Assembly (NCBI GenBank): GCA_947650365.1 | Contig: OX393557.1 | Coordinates: 5,246,464-5,310,463 of the forward strand | DNA from: Chamaelirium japonicum | Lineage: Eukaryota; Streptophyta; Magnoliopsida; Liliales; Melanthiaceae | Length of the DNA stretch: 64,000 bases | Direction of reading: 5' to 3' | Part shown: positions 11,195-22,437 of the stretch, in pieces | How positions within the stretch are numbered: the first letter of the stretch is position 1 | How the letters are laid out: each line of letters starts with the position of its first letter | Notes under the pieces: generated by a model | What the model was told of the DNA's origin: nothing | Seen by the model: the letters and a program-made list of their open reading frames with translations, nothing else | Databases searched by the model: none | Program-made: the position numbers and the translations under genes

Positions 11195-11430
11195 TTTGGA
11201 AAGGCTAGGGTTTCTCGTCCTCTACTCACTTCTCTCCCCTGCCTTCGATTTCGATATCGGAGAAGAGGAAATGGCTAGGGTTTCTCCTCATGGATCTTAG
11301 GAGATAACTTTTCAAGGTCAGGATTAGGATTTTCGGGCCACAACTTGGTCCAAGGGAAAGAGGAAGAAGATATGCTAGAGGAACCCTCTTTGAGATCACA
11401 CTTTTAACAGAGAGGCGGCGTGAGTTTAAA
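11195..11430 (-). repeat. Second copy of the SUF4-like 5' leader region
   Basis: It is a diverged duplicate of 2552-2760 in the same orientation, sharing GGCTAGGGTTTCTC, TTCGATxTCGATATCGG and TTGGTC blocks. No SUF4 coding exon is attached; on the side where it should lie there is instead the inverted tail of repeat R. Confidence 0.6.
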
Positions 11431-11477
11431 GGCACAAAAAAAATGTTAGGCATAAAAAAAAATTAAAGTTTATTTAA

Positions 11478-12272
11478 GGGTAGGGATATATGCAGCCCTC
11501 AATTTGTTCTAGACAACCATTTAGTTATTAAAATTTATACTAATTTTATCAATATCTGTAGGTAGCTTCCAGCCTCACTGAAAACAGCCCTGAAGCTAAA
11601 TGAAAATTGCTTGAGATATGAAAAGACCAAAATGCCACATCTATAAAACACCCCCTTGTTTTCATCCGTCGTGCTCATGCCTCTTGTCATGCGTCGCCGC
11701 TTGCCGCCGACCCCGACCCGTCTGTGCCAATCTAACCCATTGTCATCTCCTCCTCTTTCCTCCTCCCTCTTCATCTTCTTCTTCCTCCTCCCCTTATTCT
11801 TCTTTCCTTTTTTTTCTTCTCCCCTTTTTCCCCTCGTCCTCCATGAAATCGTAGTATTTGGTCATACCAGTCCAAATGCACCTTCTGTGCATTCGGCCAC
11901 CTCGGTAGAATGCACAGAAGATGTATTTGGACTAGTATGACCAAATGCTATGATTTAAGAGAGGACCGAGGGGGGGGGGGGGGGGGGCGGAGCGGAGGAG
12001 GAATAATGGAAAGAAAAAAGAAGGAGGGAGGAGGAAGAAGGGAAAGAAAAAGGAGAAGGGAGGAGGAGAATAAGAAGAGGAGGAGGAGACGGCAATAACA
12101 GGTTGGATGGGTGGCGACAAGCGGGGGTGGACAGCAGACGGCGGTGGGCGGCATGGGCACAATATAGGGAAAAGAGGAGGAAGAAGGGGAAGAAAAATAA
12201 GGAAGGAGGAGGAAAGATGACTATAAACAGATTATGACGAGTACTAATATCAGGTGGTCAGACTGTAAATAG
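11478..12272 (+). repeat. Repeat R, second copy (left half)
   Basis: It matches 9434-9838 in order and ends at the copia insertion point GACTGTAAATAG. The right half resumes at 14774. This copy contains an extra large palindrome (11690-12125) not present in the first copy. Confidence 0.6.
11690..12125. repeat. Large palindrome with a near-perfect central hairpin
   Basis: The outer arms are C/T-rich on the left and A/G-rich on the right, and include CCCATTGTCATCTCC-type flanks paired with the right-hand GGAGACGGCAATAACAG. The centre, 11846-11957, is a hairpin with arms of about 49 bp (TATTTGGTCATACCAGTCC paired with GGACTAGTATGACCAAAT) and a short loop around 11896-11908. A G-homopolymer of about 18 bases lies just right of the hairpin. 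It is probably a foldback element or a small-RNA-producing locus; no protein is encoded. Confidence 0.65.
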
Positions 12273-12974
12273 TGTTGCGATACGAGGCCCTCGTGCAGCG
12301 GAACACGATGTCACGTAGAAGCACTACCATGGAGACGACCACCGATAAAATCGAGAAGAAAGTAGAACAAGCAAAACACCCAAGAAATTCTGGCAATGAC
12401 TGATTGATGGATTTACTAGTATCGAAAAAACCCGAGTATAATTACAATTGTCTCTAACCAATCCCTCATATATCCACAAAGAGATACCCCCTATTAGAGA
12501 ATAGATCCCGCAGCCCTCCACTCCAAGAACACCGATGAAAACCCTCCAGAGACCTTCTACCTCCAATGGATTCCCTTCCCTCTCCCTTTATGATGACTAC
12601 CTTCTAATCTCTCCTTAGGGTTACTCTTGTATCACCATGATCACCTAGGTTCGTTCTAGGATCACATATTTATAACCATACATTCGTATCTGATTTGGAG
12701 AAGAAGTCCCATGATAGAACGCAGGCCAAAATGCGTCACCCACTTGCTGCCAGCCACAGTCGTGCGCACGACCTGGGGAGGTCATGCGCACGATCCATCT
12801 TTCCTTTCTTGCCTGACTTTTCTGCCAATGCCAATCGTGCGCATGACTTGGACCAATCATGCGCACGACTGTGCTTGGTCGATCCTTCTTCCCTTGGTGC
12901 TCTGTCTTCTGCTATTTCTTTGCGCATGAATCTTGAAGTTTGTAAGTGGTTAGTTTGGAGCCACATCTTCAACA
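12273..12974 (-). repeat. LTR of the copia-type element (3' LTR in element orientation)
   Basis: The LTR starts TGTTGCGATA and ends CTTCAACA in plus-strand notation. It contains several CGTGCGCACGAC-type palindromes (about 12760-12870). Confidence 0.85.
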
Positions 12975-14073
12975 ATCTCCACCTTGGCTTTATAACAAGA
13001 CATGAGCGCCTCCACGGACCAAATCTCTATCTCTTTGCACCGTAAATCCATCTCCTGATCATTGTCAAGCCTTTGCCCCCGCACCGGGAGCCTAATCATC
13101 AAACTTAGTGATTGCCCAAGTCTTTCGACTTGGCCGACCTCCTGATCAACCTCGACCTTGAGTATGATCCACCTACACCCTTGTTCTTTACCCAACATCA
13201 TCCATGTGCGTCGCTCTCCCGGCTACTGCCATGATCATGGAAAGTCCTACTATCTCCTGTCGATAATCCTGCCATAAACCATGGTCCTTGATTTGCTCTG
13301 GGACGCTTCCCACGCCTATCGCTCCCGAGCTATTGCCCGTCGGCCAACGCTTGAACATCCTCCGCACTCTGTTGTACCACATGTGTGGCCATTTCGCCAC
13401 CACCACGACCGTCATCATCTTTTTTCCGCCATTTGTCAACAGTTACTGCACCATGCTAGACCACTGGGTGTACCTATGGCCATGCCTGCCGCTACTGCAC
13501 CCATCAGTGCTAATATCGCCCGTCGACGATTCGCACCGGTGCCCATCAGCACCTCCATCAGTCACTCATCAGCAACCCACATCAGTCCGCTCGTCAGCGA
13601 CTCCTGTGCCATCGAGGTGCTCCCCCTCGATCTAGGCACCCGCACATACCGTGCCATCATAACTTGCCACCGCAATCCGTCATACCGGGGAGTAAGTGCC
13701 AAGACCGCACCCTCCTCCCGACTAATGACTTCGATATCTCGAACCTCCCCATGGGAGGAAGTACTCGACCGCAACCTTTCCCTTGAAGACTCTTCCGAAT
13801 ACCTGAAGCTCCCGGAGAGCACTGGACCATGCCTCTCCCCGTCGTGCTCTTCGCCTAGGGAGTCGGCCATCGTTGCAACAAGCCTCCGGGGAGGAGGTGT
13901 TATACCACCACCTCTCCCCGAGCCTCCGGCTTCCTTCTTGAGTGTCGCTTCCAGATCCTCCGTTGCACTACGTGCCACGCGTGCGTTTTAACCCTCTTTC
14001 CTCGGTCTACCTTGTTTTACGCTATCGAACTAGAGCCTCCCGGATCCCCTAACAACAAGCTCTGATACCAATT

Positions 14074-14773
14074 TGTTGCTATCTGATGCCCTCACACAGC
14101 ATAACACGAGGTAACGTAGAAAGCACTATGGTGGAGACGACCACCGACAAGACCGATATGAAGTAGAATAAGCAAAACACCTAAGAAATTCTAACAACGA
14201 AGGATCGATGGATTTACTACTATGGGAAAAACCCGAGTACAATTCCAATTGTCTCTAACCAATCTCTCTAAATCCACAAAGAGATACCCCCCTTTAGAGA
14301 ATAGGTCCCGCAACCCTCCACCCCGAAGAACACCGAAGAAAAACCTCCTAAGACCTTCCGCTGCCAATGGATTCCCTTCCCTCTCCCTTTATGATGACTA
14401 CCTTCTAATCTCTCCTTAGGGTTACTCTTGTACCATCATGATCACCTAGGTTCATACTAGGATCATCTATTTATAACCATACATTCGTATCCAACTTGGA
14501 GAAGGAGTCCCACGAGAGAAGGCAGACTAAAACGTGTCACCCGTGTGTAGCCAGCCACAGTCGTGCACACGACCCTAGGTCGTGCACACGATCCATCTTT
14601 CCTTTCTCGCTCGAATTTTTTTGCCGATGCCAGTCGTGCGTACAACCTGGACCAGTCGTGCGCACGACTATGCCTGGCTGATCCTTCTCCCCTTGGTGCT
14701 CCGTCTTCTGCCATTTCTTTCCACACGAACCTTAGAGTTTATATGCGGTTTGTTTGGTGCCACATCTTCAACA
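14074..14773 (-). repeat. LTR of the copia-type element (5' LTR in element orientation)
   Basis: It is the paired copy of the 12273 LTR and carries the same CGTGCGCACGAC palindromes near 14560-14670. A TATAAATA-like element is seen on the minus strand near 14470. Confidence 0.85.
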
Positions 14774-15143
14774 ATAGCAACCGTAATAAGTTATGGTTGC
14801 ATACATGTGGAGGTGGACTAGAGCAATTCGAGGGCTGATATAGCCCTACCCTTTATTTAATTTCTAAAATGTCCCCATCCTTAACCGTTAGGGGATTAAC
14901 CCTCCCCTCCCTTTCCAACACCACTCCCTCCCTCCCCATTACACCTCCGCCTCCATGCCTCCCCTTTTTTATGCCTACCTAGCCCCCTTTGTCGTCTCCT
15001 TTCTCTCTCCTCCTCCTGCTTCTTCCTTGTTTGAACTCTAACTCGGGTCTCGAATATGTCAGTGGCCACATGCCGATATTTTAATGGCAATGACATTGCA
15101 AGAGAAATTTTGGTTGTCATTCACCAACATTGTCATTACAATG
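14774..15143 (+). repeat. Repeat R, second copy (right half)
   Basis: It matches 9838-10213, beginning at the copia insertion site (ATAGCAACCGTAATAAG). Its tail contains the CTCGAATATGTCAGTGGCC block shared with the inverted copy at 10955-11170. Confidence 0.6.
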
Positions 15144-16275
15144 TTGGCCTTCAGCCACTGGCAATGGCATCGGCTTGTGACCATCGACATTGGTGTCCTT
15201 CTCAAGTTGGCATGTCAGTGGATTCCAACATTGGTGAACTTTTGGTGCATATTGGAATTAGTTAGGGTTCAAATGTGAAAGAGGTGGAGGAGGAAGGTGA
15301 AGTCGATGACTAAGGGAGCTAGTCGAAGTGGCAGAGTGGCAAGGGGCGACGAGGGCAAAGAGGGAAGGGTTCGTCGGAGGTTAGAGAAGGGGGTATTTTG
15401 GATTTATTAGGGGTGACATTACATACCCACCTAAATTGAATGAGGGGTGTGTACGTCCATTAAAATTATGAGTGGATATAGGGTGTTACCACATCAGCAG
15501 TTGGAGTATTCCACTGAAACGACCAATTGGAGTATGCCACATCATAAAAATTCTAGTACAATCTCAAGCCCGAATATTTATAGTTTTAATAGCTATGAGT
15601 GTTGCTATTTGCGCCCTATAAATTACTAGTACTCCAACTTAACAAATAAAGAAATATCGGATGTGTCACCAAGTATCACAGGGATATTGATATGCACACC
15701 GCCACGGCTGATCTCATGCACCTTACCGCCGCCGCCACTGCTCTGGCTGTCGTTGTCACCGTTGATCATCCACCCTCATCCATCTCTCCTCCTCCTCCTC
15801 CTCCCCACTCCGATTGCTCACCGGAGCCATCAGTTCCATGCTTCTTCTCCCTTTTCCACCTCCTGCTCGTTCCTGTGGACATGTTGGTTGCTCCTGATAA
15901 CCATGTTGGTCGAAAGCAACCGACAACAATATCAGTCGGGAGCGACAGACACGTTTGCATAAATGAAGAGAAGGAGTGGGAGGGGGGGGGAGTGCAAACT
16001 CCGTTGTGGGGTGGACTATCAAAATGGGTTCAGCAGTAAAAATCAAAATCAGACTGGGATGTGTTAGTAATTTTGTGGGTGCAAATAAAAACACCCATAG
16101 GAACCAGTCTAGTCTATTACAGCTCTGATGGGTTTCAAAATAACTCAGAAGGAGGGTTGCCCTTTGGAGTTCTCGACTAGGTAATTTCTGTGGTGGTTGC
16201 CGGCGGCAGGATTAGTGAATTCTTTCTTATCTTTCCCCAAGGTTTTCACTTCCTTTTCTCAGATTCTTTTTCATA
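15144..16275. other. Intergenic stretch without a recognised gene
   Basis: No protein, RNA gene or complete transposon was recognised. There are weak inverted blocks (a GGGGTATTTTGGATTTATTAG-like end near 15400 pairs loosely with about 14840). The right end is the insertion site of the gypsy element: CTCTG at 16276-16280 is repeated after the 3' LTR. Confidence 0.4.
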
Positions 16276-16366
16276 CTCTGTGTGTGTACCCTCCCGGTCG
16301 GCTGCGCAAAGAAATAAGGAAGGAGTGCGGGGGGGGGGGGGGGGGGGGGGGTCGACCGCGCAACAG

Positions 16367-16855
16367 CCCCCCCCCCCTCCTGCCTCGGTTGGCCGGTCAT
16401 CAGACAAAGGGGGGCAACAGCCCCCCCCTCCTGCCTCAGCCGGCCGGTCATCAGACAAAGGGGGGGCAACAGCCCCCCCCCCTGCCTCGGTCGGCCGGTC
16501 ATCGGACAAAGGGGGGCAACAGCCCCCCCCCCTTCCTACCTCGGTCGGCCGGTCATCAGACAAAGGGGGGGCAACAGCCCCCCCCCCTCCTGCCTCGGTC
16601 GGCCGGTCATCAGACAAAGGGGGGCAACAGCCCCCCCCCCCCCTTCCTCGGTCAGCCGGTCATCAGACAAAGGGGGGCAACAACCACCCCCCCCTTCCTG
16701 CCTCGATCGGCCGGTCATCAGACAAAGGGGGGGCAACAGCCCCCCCCCCCCTTCCTTCCTTCCTCGGTCGGCCGGTCATCAGACAAAGGGGGGCAATAGC
16801 CCCCCCCCCCCTCCTCCTTCCTCGGTCGGCCGGTCATCAGACAACAAAGGGGGGG
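16367..16855 (+). repeat. Nine-unit tandem block with alternating G- and C-runs in the 5' LTR
   Basis: Each unit has the layout GGGGGCAACAGCCCCCCCC .. CCTGCCTCGGTCGGCCGGTC .. ATCAGACAAA. The run lengths vary between units. The 3' LTR block (32735-33165) has eight units, so copy number has changed since insertion. A poly-G run of about 20 bases precedes the block. Confidence 0.85.
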
Positions 16856-17107
16856 GGTCGACTGCGCAACACCCCCCCTTTATATTTCTTTCCTCCTCGG
16901 TCGGTCGTGCAACAAACCGAGGTACGATACGGCAGTCGAACCCGGAGATCTCGGAGGCTACGGGGATCTGATTATGCTCCGAGATTCTCGGCCAAAGTGA
17001 CCGAGCGTCGACCGTGCGCCACGTCATCATTACCGTGGCGGTTGAGCTCATTGCAGGAATACGTCGTCTACCCGTTTTTCGCGGAGCGCCATAACCGTCA
17101 CCCCACC

Positions 17108-17118
17108 ACTATAAAAGG
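17108..17118 (+). promoter_or_regulatory. LTR TATA box
   Basis: CTATAAAAGGGG lies in a region shared by both LTRs (also near 33419-33430), about 430 bp upstream of the LTR end. It is the likely core promoter of the element. Confidence 0.5.
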
Positions 17119-17673
17119 GGACCTACCCCTTCAGCAAGAGGGGGAGAAGAATTCTGGAGGAGACGCTGCCCATTTCATCCCGGAATTCACGGAGCTGTGG
17201 AGGTCGATCGGACAGTAGTCAGAGGCTGTCTGCGGAGGTCGGTCGGTAGCCAGATACTGTCTGCAGCGACCGGTAGTCAGACGCTGCCTGCGGCGGTCGG
17301 TAGTCTGAGTGAAACTGCAGAGGTCGGTAGTTTGGGAGACCGGTCCTCGGGGTGTGTAATTGGGGTTAAGGTGAGAGATTGTAACCGAAGGAATTATTTT
17401 AGTGCATTCTCGCCCCACCCGTGGTTTTTTCTCCTTCGACGTTGCGAAGGGGTTTTTCCACGTAACTACCATCTTCTCTCTTCTCTTTGGCTTGTTGGAT
17501 TGTGCTTGCCACCCGAACCGCCCGGTTCGACTAAAAAGCCCTCACAATCTTGGCGTTGTCTGTGGGATAGTCTTCGAGACTTCCTACTAGAGCTTTCGAC
17601 TGTTGACCAGTGGGTGTCGACCAGTCCGAGGCTACCTGCAACCAGCAATCCACGACCATACGATTGAAGAACG

Positions 17674-19419
17674 ATGGCCGATGGACCGTATCGTACCCGC
17701 TCGACGTCGCAGCTCCCATCCGAAGTTGCGCCACTCGGAGATGCTAATGACGTCGGGCGTCTTGTGCAACCACCAACGGACACGGAGCGCGTAGTCCCGC
17801 TGGTGAATCCTATACTGGGGGTTGGGGAGTCCAGTCAAGCTCCGGTAGCAACCCTGGCTCCTCTGACAGGGGGTCTATCGGAAGCTTTTCTGGCTACCAT
17901 GATGATGACCCAACAAGCTCTTATCGCCCAGCTCCAAACCATGCAGCGAAACTATGAGGAGTTGCGCGACTTCGTGCAGGCCGCACCGACGGGTGGTCTA
18001 CTCAACCAAGACATGTTGGCCCAAGCGGGACATAGCTTTTCTACTCAAGCTGCCCCACCAGTGCAATTGCAGCCGCAACCACTGCCCCAGGTGGAGGTCA
18101 GGGTTAATCGTTCGTTGGAGGTCCAAAGTGTGAATCCCGACGGGCGAGACTCGAGTAGCCCAGAACCTGCGGAGAGAAACAAGCATGCTCGAGCGACGTC
18201 GGCACGCTCGGATGTCTGGTCCCAGCTCGGGGCATACCCCCGATAGCCGCCCGCCTCCAAGTATCACTCGAAGACGGACTCGGCACAAGTGCATCGCCCG
18301 AAGCAATACGGTGAACATCATCGTCAACCGAGTGATAGTCATCACACTCGGATGATGTCGGCCAGTCAGCAGCCGGCTCACACTGCTGATCAAAGGAGCA
18401 TACATGAGCGCATTCAGGTACATGCATCGGAGCGACTCGGGGATCAAGAAGCAATCCAGCGAGACCGACCGAGGGTCCGAGCTCCCGATCGGCTGGAGGA
18501 AGTCGCCATCCGAGGAGCCGCACGGTCGCCGCTTGTCGAGAAGCTACTCCGAGAGCCATTTCCTCGGGGATGAAATCCTCCACGCCTTCCCAAGTTTGAC
18601 GGATCGAAGGACCCGGTGGAGCACGTACTGGCTTTCCGGGATGCTCTGGTCCCCCACGAGGATGATCATATTCTCTGCCGGACCTTCGCCAACAGCTTGT
18701 CGGGAACACCCCTCGAATGGTTCCACAAGCTCAGGCCCTCGTCCATCTCCTCTTTCTCGGAGCTGGGCACGCGGTTCATCGACCAGTATCGATGCAATCG
18801 CTAGGAGCTGAAGACTCTGGAGTCACTCTTCGGGATGAGTATGACCCAGAAGGAGACGCTCAGGCAATTCTACCATAGGTTCAGGTCTGAATACCTGAGC
18901 TTGGCGGACATAGACGGGCAGGATCGCATGGTGATCGCGACCTTCAAGAACGCCATTCAGCCGACCCAGCTCGTCAACGCATCGCTCATCAAGCGAACCC
19001 CAGAGACGATCGACGAGCTATCGCGGCGTGTTGAGAAGTACATCAAGATTGAAGACGCGGACCGCAAGAGGAAGGCGGTGGAAACCAGGGTCCCACACCA
19101 GGGCTACGCCAAGCCAGCTGCCGTGAAGAACGTCAACAAGCAGCAGGGCGAGGGGACACGGCACGACGCGAAGCGGCAGAGGCAGGATAAGCCAGCAAGG
19201 CCACAGTGGAATAGCGAGTTCACAGTGCTGAACGCCCCCGTAGACCAGATCTTGGAAGCCATCAAAGGTGAGCCGTACTTCAAGTGGGCGCAACCGCTTA
19301 AGCCTGGAGAAAGGGGAGCCAAAGATGCATCAAGGTACTGCGAGTACCACCAAGGCCAAGGCCACACGACCTTGCAGTGCCGGGCGCTCAAGCATCATAT
19401 CGATCGAGGATCTCATTGA
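17674..19419 (+). pseudogene. gag region of the Tat element (fossil)
   Basis: The N-terminal part (from 17674) is rich in Gln, Pro and Ala. The capsid-like core follows at about 18550-19150, with EHVLAFRDAL, LSGTPLEWFHKL and LRQFYHRFRSEYLSLA, the retrotransposon gag pattern. A Cys/His segment near 19335-19400 (CEYHQGQGHTTLQC) resembles a zinc knuckle. The region is broken. Confidence 0.8.
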
Positions 19420-19609
19420 GGCTGGCCACCTTGGCTTCTTCATCGACCTCCCTCAACATAAGGAGACTAAGGCTGTAGGGGAAGTCTAGCGAGGAGCGAC
19501 GGCACAGCACTTACCGGGTCCTCCACCAGAAAGACGCCAGCTCCGAGAGGTAGACGCAGTCTACGGGTACCATGACCCTGTACCGTCATCAAATGCCGTC
19601 GACCGACAG

Positions 19610-20296
19610 GTGCGGTGTATTGAACAAGCAAGGCAAGTTCACCATATGGTGCTCGACCCCGTCATTCACCCCGAGCCAAGAGTGGAAGCGACAGTACAGT
19701 TTTCGGCGGCTGATCTGGTCGGAATAGAGAGGCCTCACAACCATCCTCTGGTCATACGGTTGCAGATAGCAAATTGCCCGGTGAAGAGAATTCTGGTCGA
19801 TGCCGGGAGTTCGGTAGACATGCTCTTCCTCAGCGCCTTCGACGCCATGCAGCTAGATCGTGGGCAGATGACTGAGTCATCGTCGACGATAACGGGCTTC
19901 ACGGGAGAGGCTGCAAGGGTGGTTGGTGAGATCACCCTCCCGATCATAACAGGGCATCTCACCAATCTTACCCGGTTCATTATGATTGAAGCTCACTCGG
20001 CGTACAACATCATCCTTGGAAGGCCGTGGCTCTACCACTTGGATGCGGTCCCCTTGTCGGCCCACCAAGTAGTGAAGTTTTGGACCGACAAGGGCGTGAT
20101 GAGCATTCGAGGCGACCAGTCTTCGGCGGCCAAGTGCGAGCTAAGCGCCATCCATCTGAAGACAACGTGCCAAATCGAGGGAGGAGAACCAGGTGAAGGC
20201 GGCACTGAGTTGGGCATCCTCAACCTATGGACTACGAAGAGAAGTCAAGAAGCTCCAACGCGCCAGTACCTCGCTCGATCGAGTGAAGGAGCGTGA
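19610..20296 (+). pseudogene. Retropepsin-like protease region of the Tat element (fossil)
   Basis: The segment ILVDAGSSVDMLFLSAF is the aspartic-protease active-site pattern in the form common in Tat elements. It is followed by the HSAYNIILGRPWLY motif typical of the C-terminal half of gypsy proteases. Confidence 0.8.
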
Positions 20297-20319
20297 GGAG
20301 GCCAAGCACCTGAGAAGAC

Positions 20320-20640
20320 CGACCTGTCAGTTGAACTTAAAGAACTGACAGTGTCGGGGGACCTACTGAAGACCGACCTGTCAGTTGAACGTAAAGAACT
20401 GACAGTGTCGGGGGACCTGCCGAAGACCGACCAGTCAGTTAAACGAAAAGAACTGACTGCGTCGAGGAACTTGAATAAAGCCGGTCAGTTAGCTGAACTT
20501 AAAGAGCTAACTGATCCGAGCGACCCAATGGAGACTGACCTGTCAGCTGAAGGTAAAGAGTTGAACAGGACGACGCACCCGCAGAAGACCGACCGACCAG
20601 TTGAATCTAAAGAACCGGACGAGTCGAAGAGGTCAATGAC
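20320..20640 (+). repeat. Tandem ~69-bp repeats at the start of the Tat pol frame
   Basis: Degenerate copies of GACCTGTCAGTTGAAC .. AAAGAACTGACAGTGTC .. encode a repeated linker-like peptide (K-T-D-x-S-V-x-x-K-E-L-T) between protease and RT. About five copies are visible, decaying to the right. Confidence 0.7.
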
Positions 20641-22437
20641 AAACCTGAACACGGAGTGGGAGGAGTCACCCGCCGTCGAGCCAATTCTCCCTGTGGACTT
20701 AGGAGAAGCGGGTCATCCGAGGATAATATTTCTTGGGTCGCAGCTGCCAAAGCATCATCCTGAAGCTATGACGGCCTTTCTCAAGGCAAACCTAGATATG
20801 TTCGCATGGTCAGTTGAAGACATGCCAGGCATCCACCCCGAGGTAGCCGGTCATCACTTCAACATTCGAGAAGGAGCTGCACCTGTACGTCAGAAGCCCC
20901 GGTCGCTAGCACCAGAGAAAGTAGCAGCTATCAACATGGAGGTAGAAAAGCTGCTACGAGCGGGCATCATCAGAGAGGCTCGGTACCCGAAGTGGATCGC
21001 TAACGTGGTCGCCGTCCCCAAGAAGTCCGGAGCCATATGGGTATGCATCGATTTCACAAATCTCAACCAGGCATGCCCAAAGGACAGCTACCCGCTACCG
21101 CACATCGATACCCTAGTGGATTCCACGGCGGGACACGAGAGGCTCTCGTTCATGGACGGGTACTCAGGCTGTCACCAGATCCCCATGAATCTAGAGGACC
21201 AGGAGCACACGACCTTCGTCACGGGTCGAGGGCTCTACTGCTACAAGATGATGCCATTCGGGTTGAAGAACGCGGGGGCGACGTACCAAAGGCTGGTGAA
21301 CAAGATATTCATCGACCAAATCGGAAGGAACATGGAGGTCTACGTCGACGACTTACTTGTGAAGAGCCAGGAAGAGGAGACGCATATGCGAGACCTGGAG
21401 GAAACCTTCGTAACCCTGTGGAGGTACAACATGAAGTTGAACCCGGCCAAGTGCGCCTTCGGCGTGACGTCGGGAAAATTTTTGGGTTACTTGGTCACCC
21501 GAAGGGGGATCGAGGCCAACCCTGAGCAGATCCGAGCTTTGGAGGAGATGCCGTCGCCCAAGTCACGAAAGGAAGTCCAGAAGCTGACCGGACGGATCAA
21601 TGCCCTCAACCGCTTCATATCCAAGTCCTCAAACCGGTGTCGGCCCCTATTCGAAAGGCTGAGTAAGCTTGCACCTTTAGACTGGGACCAACGCTGCGAA
21701 GAAGCATTTCAGGAGCTGAAGACGTACCTTGGCCAACCCCTTATCTTGACAGCCCCCCAGTCTGGTGCAATGCTAGGGGTATATCTTTCGATATCGGAGG
21801 CGGCAATCAGTGCCGTACTGATATACGAACGTGAAGGAGCGGAGAGGCCTGTCTACTACGTCAGCCGTAATAGCCGTATCATGACGTCAGCGGAAACAAG
21901 GTATGCGCGGATCGAGCAAGTGGCCCTAGCATTAGTGTACGTGTCAAGGAGACTTCGCCCATACTTCGTCGCTCATCCCATCGAGGTCATCATCGAGCAC
22001 CCCCTGAAGGAAGTACTGGATAACTCTACTCGGGCAGGGCGGCTAAGCAAGTGGGCTCCAGAACTGCAGGAGTTCGGCCCTCGGTACGTACCTCGGAAAG
22101 CAATCAAGGGACAAGCACTTGCAGACTTCCTCAGCGATTTCCCAGCGGAGGGTACTGCACCGGTGCCAGAGACGTTAGACGACCTGTCGGTAGCTTCCGG
22201 TCGACCCGTGGGAGTCGGTGCGGCAACAGGACAGGAGGAGTACGAAGAGGAGGGCTGGAGATTGTTCGTGGACGGCTCGTCATGTACGATCGGGAGTGGT
22301 GTGGGGGTAGTCCTAGTAACCCCCGACCACACGAAGCTCGAAAAATCAGTGCGGCTACTTTTCCCGACGACGAACAACGAAGCTGAGTACGAGGCGATGC
22401 TGACAGGACTGGAGATGGCAACAGCGCTGGGGGTGAC
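20351..22437 (+). pseudogene. Reverse transcriptase/RNase H region of the Tat element (fossil)
   Basis: It starts with repeated peptides around KTDLSVERKELT. The RT core follows, with RVCIDF-type and FMDGYSGCHQI, MMPFGLKNAGATYQR and the catalytic MEVYVDDLLVKS. The RNase H domain follows (about 21720-22130), then the start of the second, archaeal-type RNase H (RLFVDGSSCTIGSG, NEAEYEAML) characteristic of the Tat lineage. It ends where the nested element begins. Confidence 0.85.

Larger units (their letters stand above)
12273..14773 (-). mobile_element. Non-autonomous copia-type LTR element (fossil)
   Basis: It has two LTRs of about 700 bp (12273-12974 and 14074-14773) with TG..CA ends, bordered by a 4-5 bp duplication (AATAG/ATAG, one base ambiguous). 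Read on the minus strand, the primer binding site TGGTATCAGAGC lies just inside the 14074 LTR and a purine tract (AAGGTGGAGAT) precedes the other LTR, so the element is in minus orientation. The interior is only about 1.1 kb and has no recognisable pol; the longest minus frame (about 13562-13978, 138 codons) resembles nothing I know. The LTRs differ at roughly 15 percent in the first 200 bp compared by eye, so the insertion is old (several million years under usual plant rates). It lies inside repeat R. Confidence 0.85.
16281..17546 (+). repeat. 5' LTR of the Tat element
   Basis: It begins TGTGTGTACCCTCCC and ends GCCCTCACA. It includes nine tandem units of about 50-60 bp (16367-16855), each with a G-run, a C-run and TCGGCCGGTCATCAGACAAA. 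A TATA box lies near 17110. Confidence 0.9.

Noticed and set aside
13281-13991. 236-codon plus-strand frame in the copia interior
   Set aside because: It is on the strand opposite to the element, shows no domain, and overlaps another open frame on the minus strand; composition-driven.
16190-17218. Long plus-strand open frame (342 codons, Pro/Gly-rich) over the Tat 5' LTR
   Set aside because: It only reads through the G/C tandem block and LTR sequence; the same artefact occurs in the 3' LTR.
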